Of a stretch of 6,942 nt of DNA, positions 1 to 5,643 are shown in pieces; the first letter of the stretch is position 1, and the number at the start of each line of letters is the position of its first letter. Made by a program: the position numbers and the translations under genes. The notes beneath the pieces were generated by a model. The model made no database searches, was not told the origin of the DNA, and was given only the letters and a program-made list of their open reading frames with translations. This stretch comes from CADCTB01 sp036269435 (GTDB lineage: Bacteria > Actinomycetota > Acidimicrobiia > Acidimicrobiales > AC-14). The stretch lies in contig DATASA010000032.1 of assembly GCA_036269435.1 (NCBI GenBank), positions 1-6,942 of the forward strand. Direction: 5' to 3'.

Positions 1-705
1 GGCGACCAGCTCGCCGGCGCCGCCCTCGGGGACGGGGAAGCCGTGCTGCTGGCCGGCGCAGGCCAGGATCCAGCCGAACAGGCCGCTACCGGCCGCGTCC
101 GGCCCGATGTCGGTGTGGGCCGCGTTGCCGGCCAGCAGCAATGCCGCGCCCTCCCCACCGCCGGCGAACTCCTCGCGGACCATGCGCCGCGCCGGAAGCA
201 GCGCGAAGCGGGTGAAGCGGAGCCACTCCGAGGGGCCGATCGCCGCGGCCAGGCGGGCGCCGGCGGTCACCGGCGGGAACAGGCCGAGGAAGGCGTCGAA
301 CAGGGGCCGGCTCAGGTACTCCCATCGACGGAACACCCGTCGCCAGCTGTCGCCGTCGCCCGGGGCGTAGTCGTCGAGCGATCGCGCCGTCTCGTCGATG
401 TCGGTGGACAGGGCCAGGCACCGCCCGTCGGGCGTGGGATTGGCCAGGACCAGCGGCGACCGGCGCCACCGCAACCCGTGGGCGTCGAGGTCGAGGGCGG
501 CCAGCGCCGGCGAGGCCACGGCGAACGGGTAGAACGCGCTGAAGGTGTCGTGGCGGAACCCCGGCAGGGTCAGCGCCTCCGTGCGCACCGCTCCACCGGG
601 CACGGGCTGGGCCTCGATGACGGCGACGCTCCATCCCGCGTCGGCCAGCATGGCCGCCGCCACCAGCCCGTTGTGGCCGGCTCCGATCACCACCGCGTCC
701 GGCAT
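1..705 (-). CDS. FAD-dependent oxidoreductase, phytoene dehydrogenase-like (partial, C-terminus beyond left edge)
   Basis: The minus strand from an ATG at 705-703 is open to the window edge and gives 235 residues. The N-terminus shows a Rossmann FAD/NAD-binding fold: VVIGAGHNGLVAAAMLA at about residues 5-21, with the acidic residue ending the second strand at E31 (VAVIEAQPVPGGAVRTE). The G-A-G-H-N-G form followed by PGG(A)xRTE is typical of the phytoene desaturase/amine-oxidase-like branch. The middle (SAFYPFA, LRWRRSPLVLANP, residues about 56-90) also fits that branch. Family members are about 500 residues long, so roughly half is missing. The start is supported by a purine-rich CCGGGGGAG segment (715-723, read on the minus strand) about 9 nt upstream. 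Substrate is unknown: carotenoid, lipid and other FAD oxidations all occur in this group, and no carotenoid genes are visible nearby. It is divergent from the phosphoribosyltransferase gene, with 60 bp between them. Confidence 0.9.
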   Translation of the reverse strand, partial: MPDAVVIGAGHNGLVAAAMLADAGWSVAVIEAQPVPGGAVRTEALTLPGFRHDTFSAFYPFAVASPALAALDLDAHGLRWRRSPLVLANPTPDGRCLALSTDIDETARSLDDYAPGDGDSWRRVFRRWEYLSRPLFDAFLGLFPPVTAGARLAAAIGPSEWLRFTRFALLPARRMVREEFAGGGEGAALLLAGNAAHTDIGPDAAGSGLFGWILACAGQQHGFPVPEGGAGELVA

Positions 706-707
706 CC

Positions 708-761
708 CGGCATTCTCCCCCGGTCCGGCCCGAGCCCCGCGCACCGGCGGGCAGAATGGCG
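708..761. promoter_or_regulatory. Divergent intergenic control region with 13-nt imperfect inverted repeat
   Basis: The 60-bp spacer between the divergent oxidoreductase and phosphoribosyltransferase genes carries two inverted copies of one 13-nt element. One copy is 708-720, read on the minus strand as GGGGAGAATGCCG. The other is 749-761 on the plus strand, GGGCAGAATGGCG. They agree at 11 of 13 positions and are separated by 28 bp. Each copy lies just upstream of the start codon it faces. On the minus side the GGGGAG part can act as a Shine-Dalgarno. The plus-side copy has no good Shine-Dalgarno, and its AGAAT could serve as a -10 of a near-leaderless transcript. Whether the pair is a shared operator, paired -10 elements or a coincidence of leader sequences is inference. 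Confidence 0.4.
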
Positions 762-765
762 ACAC

Positions 766-1416
766 ATGGCCTTCCGCGATCGCGCCGACGCCGGACGGAG
801 CCTGGTCGCCGCCCTGGCTCACCTCGCCGGCCGGCGTGACGTCGTCGTGCTCGGACTGGCGCGGGGCGGGGTGCCGGTTGCCTACGAGGTCGCCGTCGCC
901 CTCCATGCGCCGCTCGACGTGCTGTTGGCCCGCAAGCTGGGCGCGCCGGGCCACCCGGAGCTGGCCATGGGCGCCATCGCGTCGGGCGGCCTGCGGGTCC
1001 TGAACCGTTCGGTGGTCGACGCCCTCCGGATCCCGGCGGAGGCGGTCGAGGCGGTCGTGGCCCGCGAAACGGCCGAGCTGGGCCGCCGGGAGCAGGCGTA
1101 CCGGCCGGGCCGTCCGCAGCTCGACGTCGGCGGTCGGGTGGCGGTCGTGGTCGACGACGGCCTGGCGACCGGGGCGACGATGCGAGCGGCCGTCGGGGCG
1201 CTGCGGGCCCAGTCGCCCGCCCGGGTGGTGGCCGCCGTCCCGGTGGGTGCCCGCCGGACGTGCGACGAGCTGGCGGCCGAGGCCGACGAGGTCGTGTGCC
1301 TGCAACGCCCGGCGTCGTTCCACGCGGTGAGCGAGTGGTACGACGACTTCGCCCAGGTGACCGACGACGACATCCGGGCCCTGTTGGCCCGCAAGGAGGA
1401 CGAGCATGCCCACTGA
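766..1416 (+). CDS. Phosphoribosyltransferase domain protein (type I PRTase fold)
   Basis: The product is 216 residues. The type I phosphoribosyltransferase PRPP-binding signature is clear: VAVVVDDGLATGATMRAA at about residues 125-142, with the DD pair and the GLATGAT loop. Other segments fit the actinobacterial stand-alone or hydrolase-fused PRTase family (the type related to mycobacterial Rv0571c): VLGLARGGVPVAYEVA (28-43), LLARKLGAPGHPELAMGAIA (53-72) and FHAVSEWYDDFAQVTD (185-200). These enzymes use PRPP or a related phosphoribosyl donor, but the substrate of this subgroup is not known to me. The ATG at 766 is chosen because homology begins immediately after it and everything upstream lies antisense to the oxidoreductase. 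There is no convincing Shine-Dalgarno, so a leaderless or short-leader message is possible. Its last 11 bp overlap mscR, suggesting one transcript with coupled translation. Confidence 0.88.
   Translation: MAFRDRADAGRSLVAALAHLAGRRDVVVLGLARGGVPVAYEVAVALHAPLDVLLARKLGAPGHPELAMGAIASGGLRVLNRSVVDALRIPAEAVEAVVARETAELGRREQAYRPGRPQLDVGGRVAVVVDDGLATGATMRAAVGALRAQSPARVVAAVPVGARRTCDELAAEADEVVCLQRPASFHAVSEWYDDFAQVTDDDIRALLARKEDEHAH
1393..1400 (+). promoter_or_regulatory. Strong Shine-Dalgarno for mscR inside the upstream gene
   Basis: AAGGAGGA lies 5 nt before the ATG at 1406 and within the last codons of the phosphoribosyltransferase gene. It fixes the mscR start and supports an 11-bp overlapping, translationally coupled pair. 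Confidence 0.85.
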
Positions 1417-2491
1417 GGTCCGAGGGGTGGTGGCCGCCGGCAAGGGCGCGCCGGTCACCGTCGAGACGGTGCTGGTGCCCGACCCGGGCCCGGGTGAGGC
1501 CCTGGTCCGGGTGCAGGCCTGCGGCGTCTGCCACACCGACCTCCACTACCGGGAGGGCGCGATCAACGACGACTTCCCGTTCCTGCTCGGCCACGAGGCC
1601 GCGGGGACGGTCGAGACGGTCGGCGAAGACGTGGTCAACGTCGAACCGGGCGACTTCGTGGTGCTGGCCTGGCGGGCCCCGTGCGGCCGGTGCCGGTCCT
1701 GCCTGCGGGGCCGGCCCTGGTACTGCTTCGACAGCGCCAACGCGGCCCAGAAGATGACCCTGGCCGACGGCACGCCCCTCAGCCCCGCTCTCGGCATCGG
1801 TGCCTTCACCGAGCTGTCCCTCGTGGCCGCGAGCCAGGCGGTCAAGGTCGACCCGGCCGCGGGCCCCGCTGCGGCCGGGCTCATCGGCTGTGGGGTCATG
1901 GCCGGGTTCGGCGCCGCGGTGAACACCGGCGGTGTCAGCCGCGGCGACACCGTGGCGGTGTTCGGCTGTGGCGGCGTGGGCGACGCGGCCATCGCCGCGT
2001 CGGCGCTGGCCGGGGCCCGGGTCGTCATCGCCGTCGACCTCGACGACCGCAAGCTGGCGTGGGCCCGGGAGTTCGGCGCCACCGACACGATCAATGCCGG
2101 CCAGGGCGACCCGGTGGAGGCCGTCCGGGCGTTGACCGGCGGGTTCGGCGTCGACGTGGCCATCGAGGCGGTCGGGCGGCCCGAGGTGTTCCGCCAGGCC
2201 TTCTTCGCCCGCGACCTGGCCGGCACCCTCGTCCAGGTCGGCGTGCCGGACCCGGCCATGACGCTGGAGGTGCCCATGATCGAGTTCTTCGGGAGGGGCG
2301 GAGCGCTCAAGCCGTCGTGGTACGGGGACTGCCTGCCCACGCGGGATTTCCCGTTGCTCATCGACCTCTACCTGTCCGGACGTTTCCCGCTCGACCGCTT
2401 CGTCTCCGAGACCGTCGCTCTGGACGGGGTGGAGGCGGCGTTTGCCAAGATGCAGCGGGGGGAAGTCTTACGGTCGGTTGTGGTGTTCTGA
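1406..2491 (+). CDS. mscR: S-(hydroxymethyl)mycothiol dehydrogenase (mycothiol-dependent formaldehyde dehydrogenase)
   Basis: The 361-residue product is a zinc-dependent medium-chain dehydrogenase closely resembling actinobacterial MscR. That enzyme oxidises the spontaneous formaldehyde-mycothiol adduct with NAD+ and can reduce S-nitrosomycothiol. Catalytic zinc ligands are visible as C42 (CGVCHTD), H63 (GHEAAG) and C162 (IGCGVMAG). The structural zinc site is C93, C96, C99 and C107. The NAD-binding loop is GCGGVG (187-192), with D211 ending the second strand, which favours NAD over NADP. Segments QKMTLADGT (115-123), GALKPSWYGDCLP (299-311) and LRSVVVF at the C-terminus are characteristic of MscR rather than generic alcohol dehydrogenases. 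Length is normal and complete. In many actinobacteria the next gene is a metallo-beta-lactamase-fold hydrolase; here it is absent and the upstream partner is a phosphoribosyltransferase. Presence of this gene implies that the host makes mycothiol. Confidence in the family is high; the exact substrate is inferred from similarity. Confidence 0.93.
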   Translation: MPTEVRGVVAAGKGAPVTVETVLVPDPGPGEALVRVQACGVCHTDLHYREGAINDDFPFLLGHEAAGTVETVGEDVVNVEPGDFVVLAWRAPCGRCRSCLRGRPWYCFDSANAAQKMTLADGTPLSPALGIGAFTELSLVAASQAVKVDPAAGPAAAGLIGCGVMAGFGAAVNTGGVSRGDTVAVFGCGGVGDAAIAASALAGARVVIAVDLDDRKLAWAREFGATDTINAGQGDPVEAVRALTGGFGVDVAIEAVGRPEVFRQAFFARDLAGTLVQVGVPDPAMTLEVPMIEFFGRGGALKPSWYGDCLPTRDFPLLIDLYLSGRFPLDRFVSETVALDGVEAAFAKMQRGEVLRSVVVF

Positions 2492-2505
2492 GCGGTTCGC
2501 ACCGC
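2492..2505 (+). terminator. Short hairpin directly after mscR (possible terminator)
   Basis: GCGGT-TCGC-ACCGC forms a perfect 5-bp stem with a 4-nt loop starting one base after the mscR stop codon. There is no real T-tract (GATTGG follows), so intrinsic termination would be weak. Many high-GC actinobacterial terminators lack U-tails, so it is kept as a candidate only. Confidence 0.35.
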
Positions 2506-2507
2506 GA

Positions 2508-2538
2508 TTGGAACTGCCTACCGACCGGTAGGTAGACT
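2508..2538 (+). promoter_or_regulatory. Putative promoter of the desaturase unit
   Basis: TTGGAA (2508-2513) resembles a -35 element and TAGACT (2533-2538) fits the actinobacterial TAnnnT -10. The 19-nt spacer is longer than ideal. Transcription would start near 2545, giving a leader of about 40 nt before the TTG start. The spacer is almost filled by an inverted repeat, which suits repressor control. Confidence 0.45.
2517..2532. promoter_or_regulatory. Inverted repeat, likely operator (TetR-type shape)
   Basis: CCTACCG-AC-CGGTAGG is a perfect 7+7 inverted repeat with a 2-nt centre, placed between the putative -35 and -10 of the desaturase promoter. Actinobacterial TetR-family repressors of lipid genes often bind short palindromes of this general ACCG/CGGT form (established for the family; assignment here is inference). 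No regulator gene is present in the window, so the binding protein would be encoded elsewhere. Confidence 0.5.
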
Positions 2539-2573
2539 GGCCACCGGGCGAACGAAGCAGCCGTCCCCCAGGT

Positions 2574-2580
2574 GGGAGGA
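2574..2580 (+). promoter_or_regulatory. Shine-Dalgarno deciding the TTG start of the desaturase
   Basis: GGGAGGA ends 4 nt before TTG at 2585. No ATG occurs in this frame until residue 128, well inside the conserved di-iron fold, so this site is the main support for a TTG start. Confidence 0.75.
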
Positions 2581-2584
2581 ACCG

Positions 2585-3502
2585 TTGAACGAGATCGATC
2601 TTCTCCACGAGCTTGCGCCGGAAGCCGAGCGCCTGCTGGAGCGCCACCTGGCGCAGTCGAAGGAGTGGTTCCCCCACGAGCTGGTCCCCTGGGAGGACGT
2701 CGTCAAGCACGACCCTCGGGAACCGTGGAGCCCGGACCACCGCCCGATGGACGACGCCGTGCGCCGGGCCCTCGTGGTCAACCTCCTCACCGAGGACAAC
2801 CTGCCGTACTACACGACCGAGATCACCCGGCTGTTCGGCGTGGACCACGCCTGGGGCGCCTGGAACCGCCGCTGGACGGCTGAGGAGGGTCGCCATTCCA
2901 TCGTGATCCGGGACTACCTGGTGGTCACCGGCACCGCCGACCCCGTCGCCCTGGAGCGGGGGCGCATGCAGCACGCCGAGTACGGCTTCCACCAGTCGAT
3001 CACCGGGGCGGCCGACGGGTTCGTCTACGTCGCCCTGCAGGAGCTGGCCACCCGCATCTCCCACCGCAACACCGGGCGGCTGGTCGAGGACAAGGCAGGA
3101 TACGACGTCATGGCCCGGGTGGCAGCGGACGAGAACATGCACTACCTCTTCTACAAGGACGTGGCCGCCTCGGCCATCACCCTCGACCCTTCGGCCATGG
3201 TCCTGGCCATGGAGCGCCAGGTGCGGGGCTTCCAGATGCCGGGCGCAGGGATCGACGACTTCAACAACCACGCCAAGGCCATCGCCGAGGCGGGCATCTA
3301 CGACCTGGCCATCCACCACGACAAGATCCTCGTCCCGGTCATCCTGCAGCAGTGGCAACTCGAGACCATCGAGGGCCTTTCGCCCGAGGCGGAGCAGGCG
3401 CGCGAACGCCTGGTCAAGCGGCTCGGCCGCATCGACAAGGTGGCGAGGTCGCAGTCGGCGCGGCGCCAGGAGCGCCGACCGAGCACCGTCGCCGCCGGCT
3501 GA
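2585..3502 (+). CDS. Acyl-ACP desaturase, soluble di-iron (DesA/fatty acid desaturase type 2 family)
   Basis: The 305-residue product has the ferritin-like four-helix di-iron layout of plant stearoyl-ACP and mycobacterial DesA desaturases. The six expected ligands can be placed: E70 (LLTEDNLPYY), E101 and H104 (AEEGRH), E153 (LQELATRISHRN), and E183 with H186 (ADENMH). Spacing of the two E-x-x-H motifs and the two single glutamates matches the family. These cytosolic enzymes insert a cis double bond into acyl chains bound to acyl carrier protein, using O2 and electrons from ferredoxin. No membrane segment is present, as expected. The start is TTG with a good Shine-Dalgarno; the leader holds a probable operator. 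A basic Arg-rich tail (about residues 277-299) is not part of the catalytic fold. The next gene follows after 10 bp, implying an operon. Regiospecificity and chain length cannot be read from the sequence. Confidence 0.92.
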   Translation: MNEIDLLHELAPEAERLLERHLAQSKEWFPHELVPWEDVVKHDPREPWSPDHRPMDDAVRRALVVNLLTEDNLPYYTTEITRLFGVDHAWGAWNRRWTAEEGRHSIVIRDYLVVTGTADPVALERGRMQHAEYGFHQSITGAADGFVYVALQELATRISHRNTGRLVEDKAGYDVMARVAADENMHYLFYKDVAASAITLDPSAMVLAMERQVRGFQMPGAGIDDFNNHAKAIAEAGIYDLAIHHDKILVPVILQQWQLETIEGLSPEAEQARERLVKRLGRIDKVARSQSARRQERRPSTVAAG

Positions 3503-3512
3503 GGGTCGGCGG

Positions 3513-4073
3513 ATGGACTCCAACCAGTACCAGCGCGCCCTGCTGGCCACGGGCCACATCGTCGCCGCGGTGCAGCCCGGCCAGCTGGCCGACCCCACGC
3601 CGTGTCGGAACTGGGACGTGCGCCTGCTCCTGAACCACATCGTCGGAGGGAACTACATGTTCGCCGAGATCGCCCGGGGCGGCCGGGTCGACCCCTCGGG
3701 CGACATGGAGGACTACACCCGCCCCGATCCGGGGACCCGCTACCTGGAGTCGGCCGAGTCGGTGCTGGCCGCCTGGTCCGAGCCGGGCGCCATGGAGCGC
3801 CGGTGCCACATGCCCTTCGGCGACATCCCGGCGCCGGCCGCGGTCAGCATCCACTTCCTCGACATCGTCGTCCACGGCTGGGACCTGGCCCGGGCCACTG
3901 GCCAGGACACCACCATCGACACCGACCTCGCCACCGAGGCGTTGGACATCTCACGCGATCTGTTGAGCCCGGAGCTGCGCGACCTCGGCGTGTTCGGCCC
4001 GGAGATCCCCGCCTCGGCCGACGATCCCCTTCACGAGCGCCTCGTCGCCTTCATGGGCCGCCGCCCGCACTGA
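3513..4073 (+). CDS. TIGR03086-family metal-binding protein (DinB/maleylpyruvate isomerase N-terminal fold)
   Basis: The product is 186 residues, the usual full length for the actinobacterial TIGR03086 family. The signature ADPTPCRNWDVRLLLNHIVGGN (about residues 26-47) is split here as TPCRNWDV and LLNHIVGG; the second conserved block is IHFLDIVVHGWDLARATG (113-130). By comparison with mycothiol-dependent maleylpyruvate isomerase, the metal site would be H42, D117 and H121; the D-x3-H spacing matches the E-x3-H of that enzyme. The fold is shared with DinB-like thiol S-transferases, some of which use mycothiol or bacillithiol. The function of this subfamily is not established. It starts 10 bp after the desaturase stop, with GAGGG (3501-3505) about 7 nt before the ATG, so it is almost certainly co-transcribed with the desaturase. 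It is convergent with the zinc-ribbon gene, with only 20 bp between the stops. Confidence 0.87.
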   Translation: MDSNQYQRALLATGHIVAAVQPGQLADPTPCRNWDVRLLLNHIVGGNYMFAEIARGGRVDPSGDMEDYTRPDPGTRYLESAESVLAAWSEPGAMERRCHMPFGDIPAPAAVSIHFLDIVVHGWDLARATGQDTTIDTDLATEALDISRDLLSPELRDLGVFGPEIPASADDPLHERLVAFMGRRPH

Positions 4074-4093
4074 GGCCGTCGGCCGGGGGCGGG

Positions 4094-5533
4094 TCAGCCT
4101 TCGGGGACGGCCAGGCGGGTGCCGCAGTTGAAGCAGAACTTGGCCACCGCCGGGTTCTTCTCGCCGCACTCGATGCAGAAGATCTGCTTGACCGCCGACG
4201 ACGCCTTGGCGGCGGGGGCCTTCTTGGCCGTCGCCTTCTTGGTCGCAGTCGCCTTCTTGGTCGCAATTTTCGGCGGCGCAGTTTTCGGCGGCGTAGGAGC
4301 GGGCGGAACGAGCGTCGCTCCGGTCTTCTTGGCCTTCTTGGTCGGCGCCTCGGCGGGCGCCGCCTTGGCCGGAGCCTTCTTGGCCGGTTTCGCCACCGTC
4401 TTGGCTGCCGGCGCGGCCGCCTTGGCGAGGGTCCTGGCTGCCGGCGGTGCGGACGCGGCCTTGGCCGCCTTGCGGGCCGGGGCCTTCTTGGTGGACGGGC
4501 GGCGGGCGGAAGCCGGCGCCTCGTCGTCGGCCGTCTCGTCGTCGACGGGCTGGGGCACGACGCGCATACCCGGCGACCGCTCCTCGCGCTCGGCGGCGTG
4601 GCGCCGGCCGGGTGCCGGAGTGGGCTCGGCCTCCGGCTCGCCCTGGGCGGCCAGCGCCTGACGACGACGGGCGAGCACGCGGGCCAAGGCGCCCTCGTCG
4701 GTGGCGGCCTCGCCTTTGGCGGTGCTGGCGGTCTCGCCTCTGGCCGCAGTGGCCCCGCCCCCGGAAATCTCCCCGCGGGCCCGGCGCGCCTCTTCCTCCT
4801 CGCGGCGGCGACGGTTGGCCAGCCGCTGGGCGAGGGCGCCTCCGGCCGCGGCCGGGTCGTTGCTCCGGGTCGCCGGCGCCCCGCCTCCCGGCCCCCGGCG
4901 CATGCCGGCGGGGGCGAAGGGGTTGTTCGTCTGCACGCCGGGCCCCCGCGCCTCCTGGCGCTGGTAGAAGGCGCGCATGGCCTGGTCGCGCATCTCCTCG
5001 GCGGAGCTCGCGTCGTACCGGATGACGAGGTCCTCGGGGTCGTGGCCGGTGTGGGCCGCGTGGTCCATGAGGGCCAGTTCGGTGATCGTCATCTCCTCTT
5101 CTTCGTCCGGCTCACCCGCGTAGTACACGGGCGGCCCGGTCACCGCGCCGCCGTAGTCGTCGTCGTAGCCCGTGCCCCCGAAGGCCGACGGAGGCGGTGC
5201 GGTGACGCCCGTCCTCGGGCCCGGGTTGAGGCCGCCGGGCCCGAAGCTGGACCCGACGCTGCCCGACGGCATGGGGGTGAAGGCCTGCGCCGGCGGAGGC
5301 GCGGCCCGGCGGGGCGGCGCCTGGCGGCGCATGCTGGGCCGGGGCGCGTCACGCAGCTCTTCGGCGATGCGCTCCAGCGGCGAAGGTATGCCGACCTGAC
5401 CGATGTTGGGGCCGCCACCGCCCATGCCCGACGGAGGTCCGCCGCGCCGAGTCAGCCGCTCGACCTCTTCGGCGGCCTGCCGGTCGAGCTCCTCTTTCCT
5501 GGCTGTTTCTCGCTCCTTGCCGAACCGAGGCAC
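4094..5533 (-). CDS. Large low-complexity protein with H1-like Ala/Lys/Pro tail and C-terminal zinc ribbon; function unknown
   Basis: The 479-residue product starts with GTG at 5533-5531, with AGGGAG (5541-5546) about 7 nt upstream. In order it has a charged helix (about 6-29); a helix with Pro/Gly/Arg-rich disorder (50-140); an acidic EPDEEEE patch (141-147); a short ordered-looking block with D-H-A-A-H-T-G-H and helix EEMRDQAMRAFYQRQEA (147-195); two related GALAxxLAxRR helices (231-247 and 280-296); a long Ala/Lys/Pro tail with KKA repeats (about 345-449); and a zinc ribbon with C453, C456, C467, C470 (Cx2C-x10-Cx2C). There is no signal peptide or membrane segment. The tail resembles the C-terminal tails of actinobacterial HupB/Hlp and eukaryotic H1, so binding to DNA or RNA is plausible, but this is inference. 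No enzyme domain is visible. The Cys-rich end, the acidic-to-basic charge pattern and sense-strand codon use argue that it is real, despite long antisense open frames. Confidence 0.82.
   Translation of the reverse strand: MPRFGKERETARKEELDRQAAEEVERLTRRGGPPSGMGGGGPNIGQVGIPSPLERIAEELRDAPRPSMRRQAPPRRAAPPPAQAFTPMPSGSVGSSFGPGGLNPGPRTGVTAPPPSAFGGTGYDDDYGGAVTGPPVYYAGEPDEEEEMTITELALMDHAAHTGHDPEDLVIRYDASSAEEMRDQAMRAFYQRQEARGPGVQTNNPFAPAGMRRGPGGGAPATRSNDPAAAGGALAQRLANRRRREEEEARRARGEISGGGATAARGETASTAKGEAATDEGALARVLARRRQALAAQGEPEAEPTPAPGRRHAAEREERSPGMRVVPQPVDDETADDEAPASARRPSTKKAPARKAAKAASAPPAARTLAKAAAPAAKTVAKPAKKAPAKAAPAEAPTKKAKKTGATLVPPAPTPPKTAPPKIATKKATATKKATAKKAPAAKASSAVKQIFCIECGEKNPAVAKFCFNCGTRLAVPEG
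4267..4296. repeat. 15-bp tandem repeat, two copies, in the tail-coding region
   Basis: Two adjacent 15-bp units, TTTTCGGCGGCG(C/T)AG, differ at one base. They encode the PPKTAPPKIA segment on the minus strand and contain AAA lysine codons, while most other lysines of the tail use AAG. Just to the left, GCCTTCTTGG recurs at 4218, 4233 and 4251, marking the KKA units. The pattern fits expansion by slippage in a low-complexity tail. Confidence 0.7.
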
Positions 5534-5565
5534 GTTCCCTCTCCCTCAGACCGGGTGACGCGGCC

Positions 5566-5571
5566 ATCGTA
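5566..5571 (-). promoter_or_regulatory. Candidate -10 element for the zinc-ribbon gene
   Basis: Read on the minus strand, TACGAT fits the TAnnnT -10 and would place the start of transcription about 25 nt before the GTG. No convincing -35 is visible. The rest of the 110-bp divergent spacer (5534-5643) holds CGTACCG twice in direct orientation (5568 and 5600), the second copy containing TACCGT, a possible -10 for the plus-strand gene. Confidence 0.3.
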
Positions 5572-5627
5572 CCGCCGCGGGGCGCTTCGTCCCGGGGCGC
5601 GTACCGTGGGCGGCACCGGGTGCGACC

Positions 5628-5635
5628 GAGGAGGA
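5628..5635 (+). promoter_or_regulatory. Shine-Dalgarno fixing the start of the 179-residue protein
   Basis: GAGGAGGA lies 8 nt before ATG 5644, which rules in this start over the in-frame upstream GTG at 5620, which would place the ribosome site inside the coding sequence. Confidence 0.8.
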
Positions 5636-5643
5636 CCGGCCTG

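Noticed and set aside
43..765. Upstream extension of the phosphoribosyltransferase frame to ATG 43
   Set aside because: It is antisense to the clear FAD-binding oxidoreductase frame and encodes Arg/Gly/Gln-rich low-complexity sequence; PRTase homology starts only at 766.
86..1594. 502-residue minus-strand open frame
   Set aside because: Pro/Arg-rich shadow frame typical of high-GC DNA; it overlaps three genes with recognised motifs.
2468..3640. 390-residue minus-strand open frame opposite the desaturase
   Set aside because: The plus strand encodes all six di-iron ligands in order; the antisense product has no recognisable motif.
4074..4084. GGCC-GTC-GGCC hairpin between convergent genes as a terminator
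   Set aside because: Only a 4-bp stem of a self-complementary tetramer, no T-tract; common by chance at this GC content.
4200..4520. Repeated CTTCTTGG-containing blocks as a CRISPR or regulatory repeat array
   Set aside because: Spacing is irregular and always a multiple of three; the repeats are KKA/AKKA codons of a protein tail.
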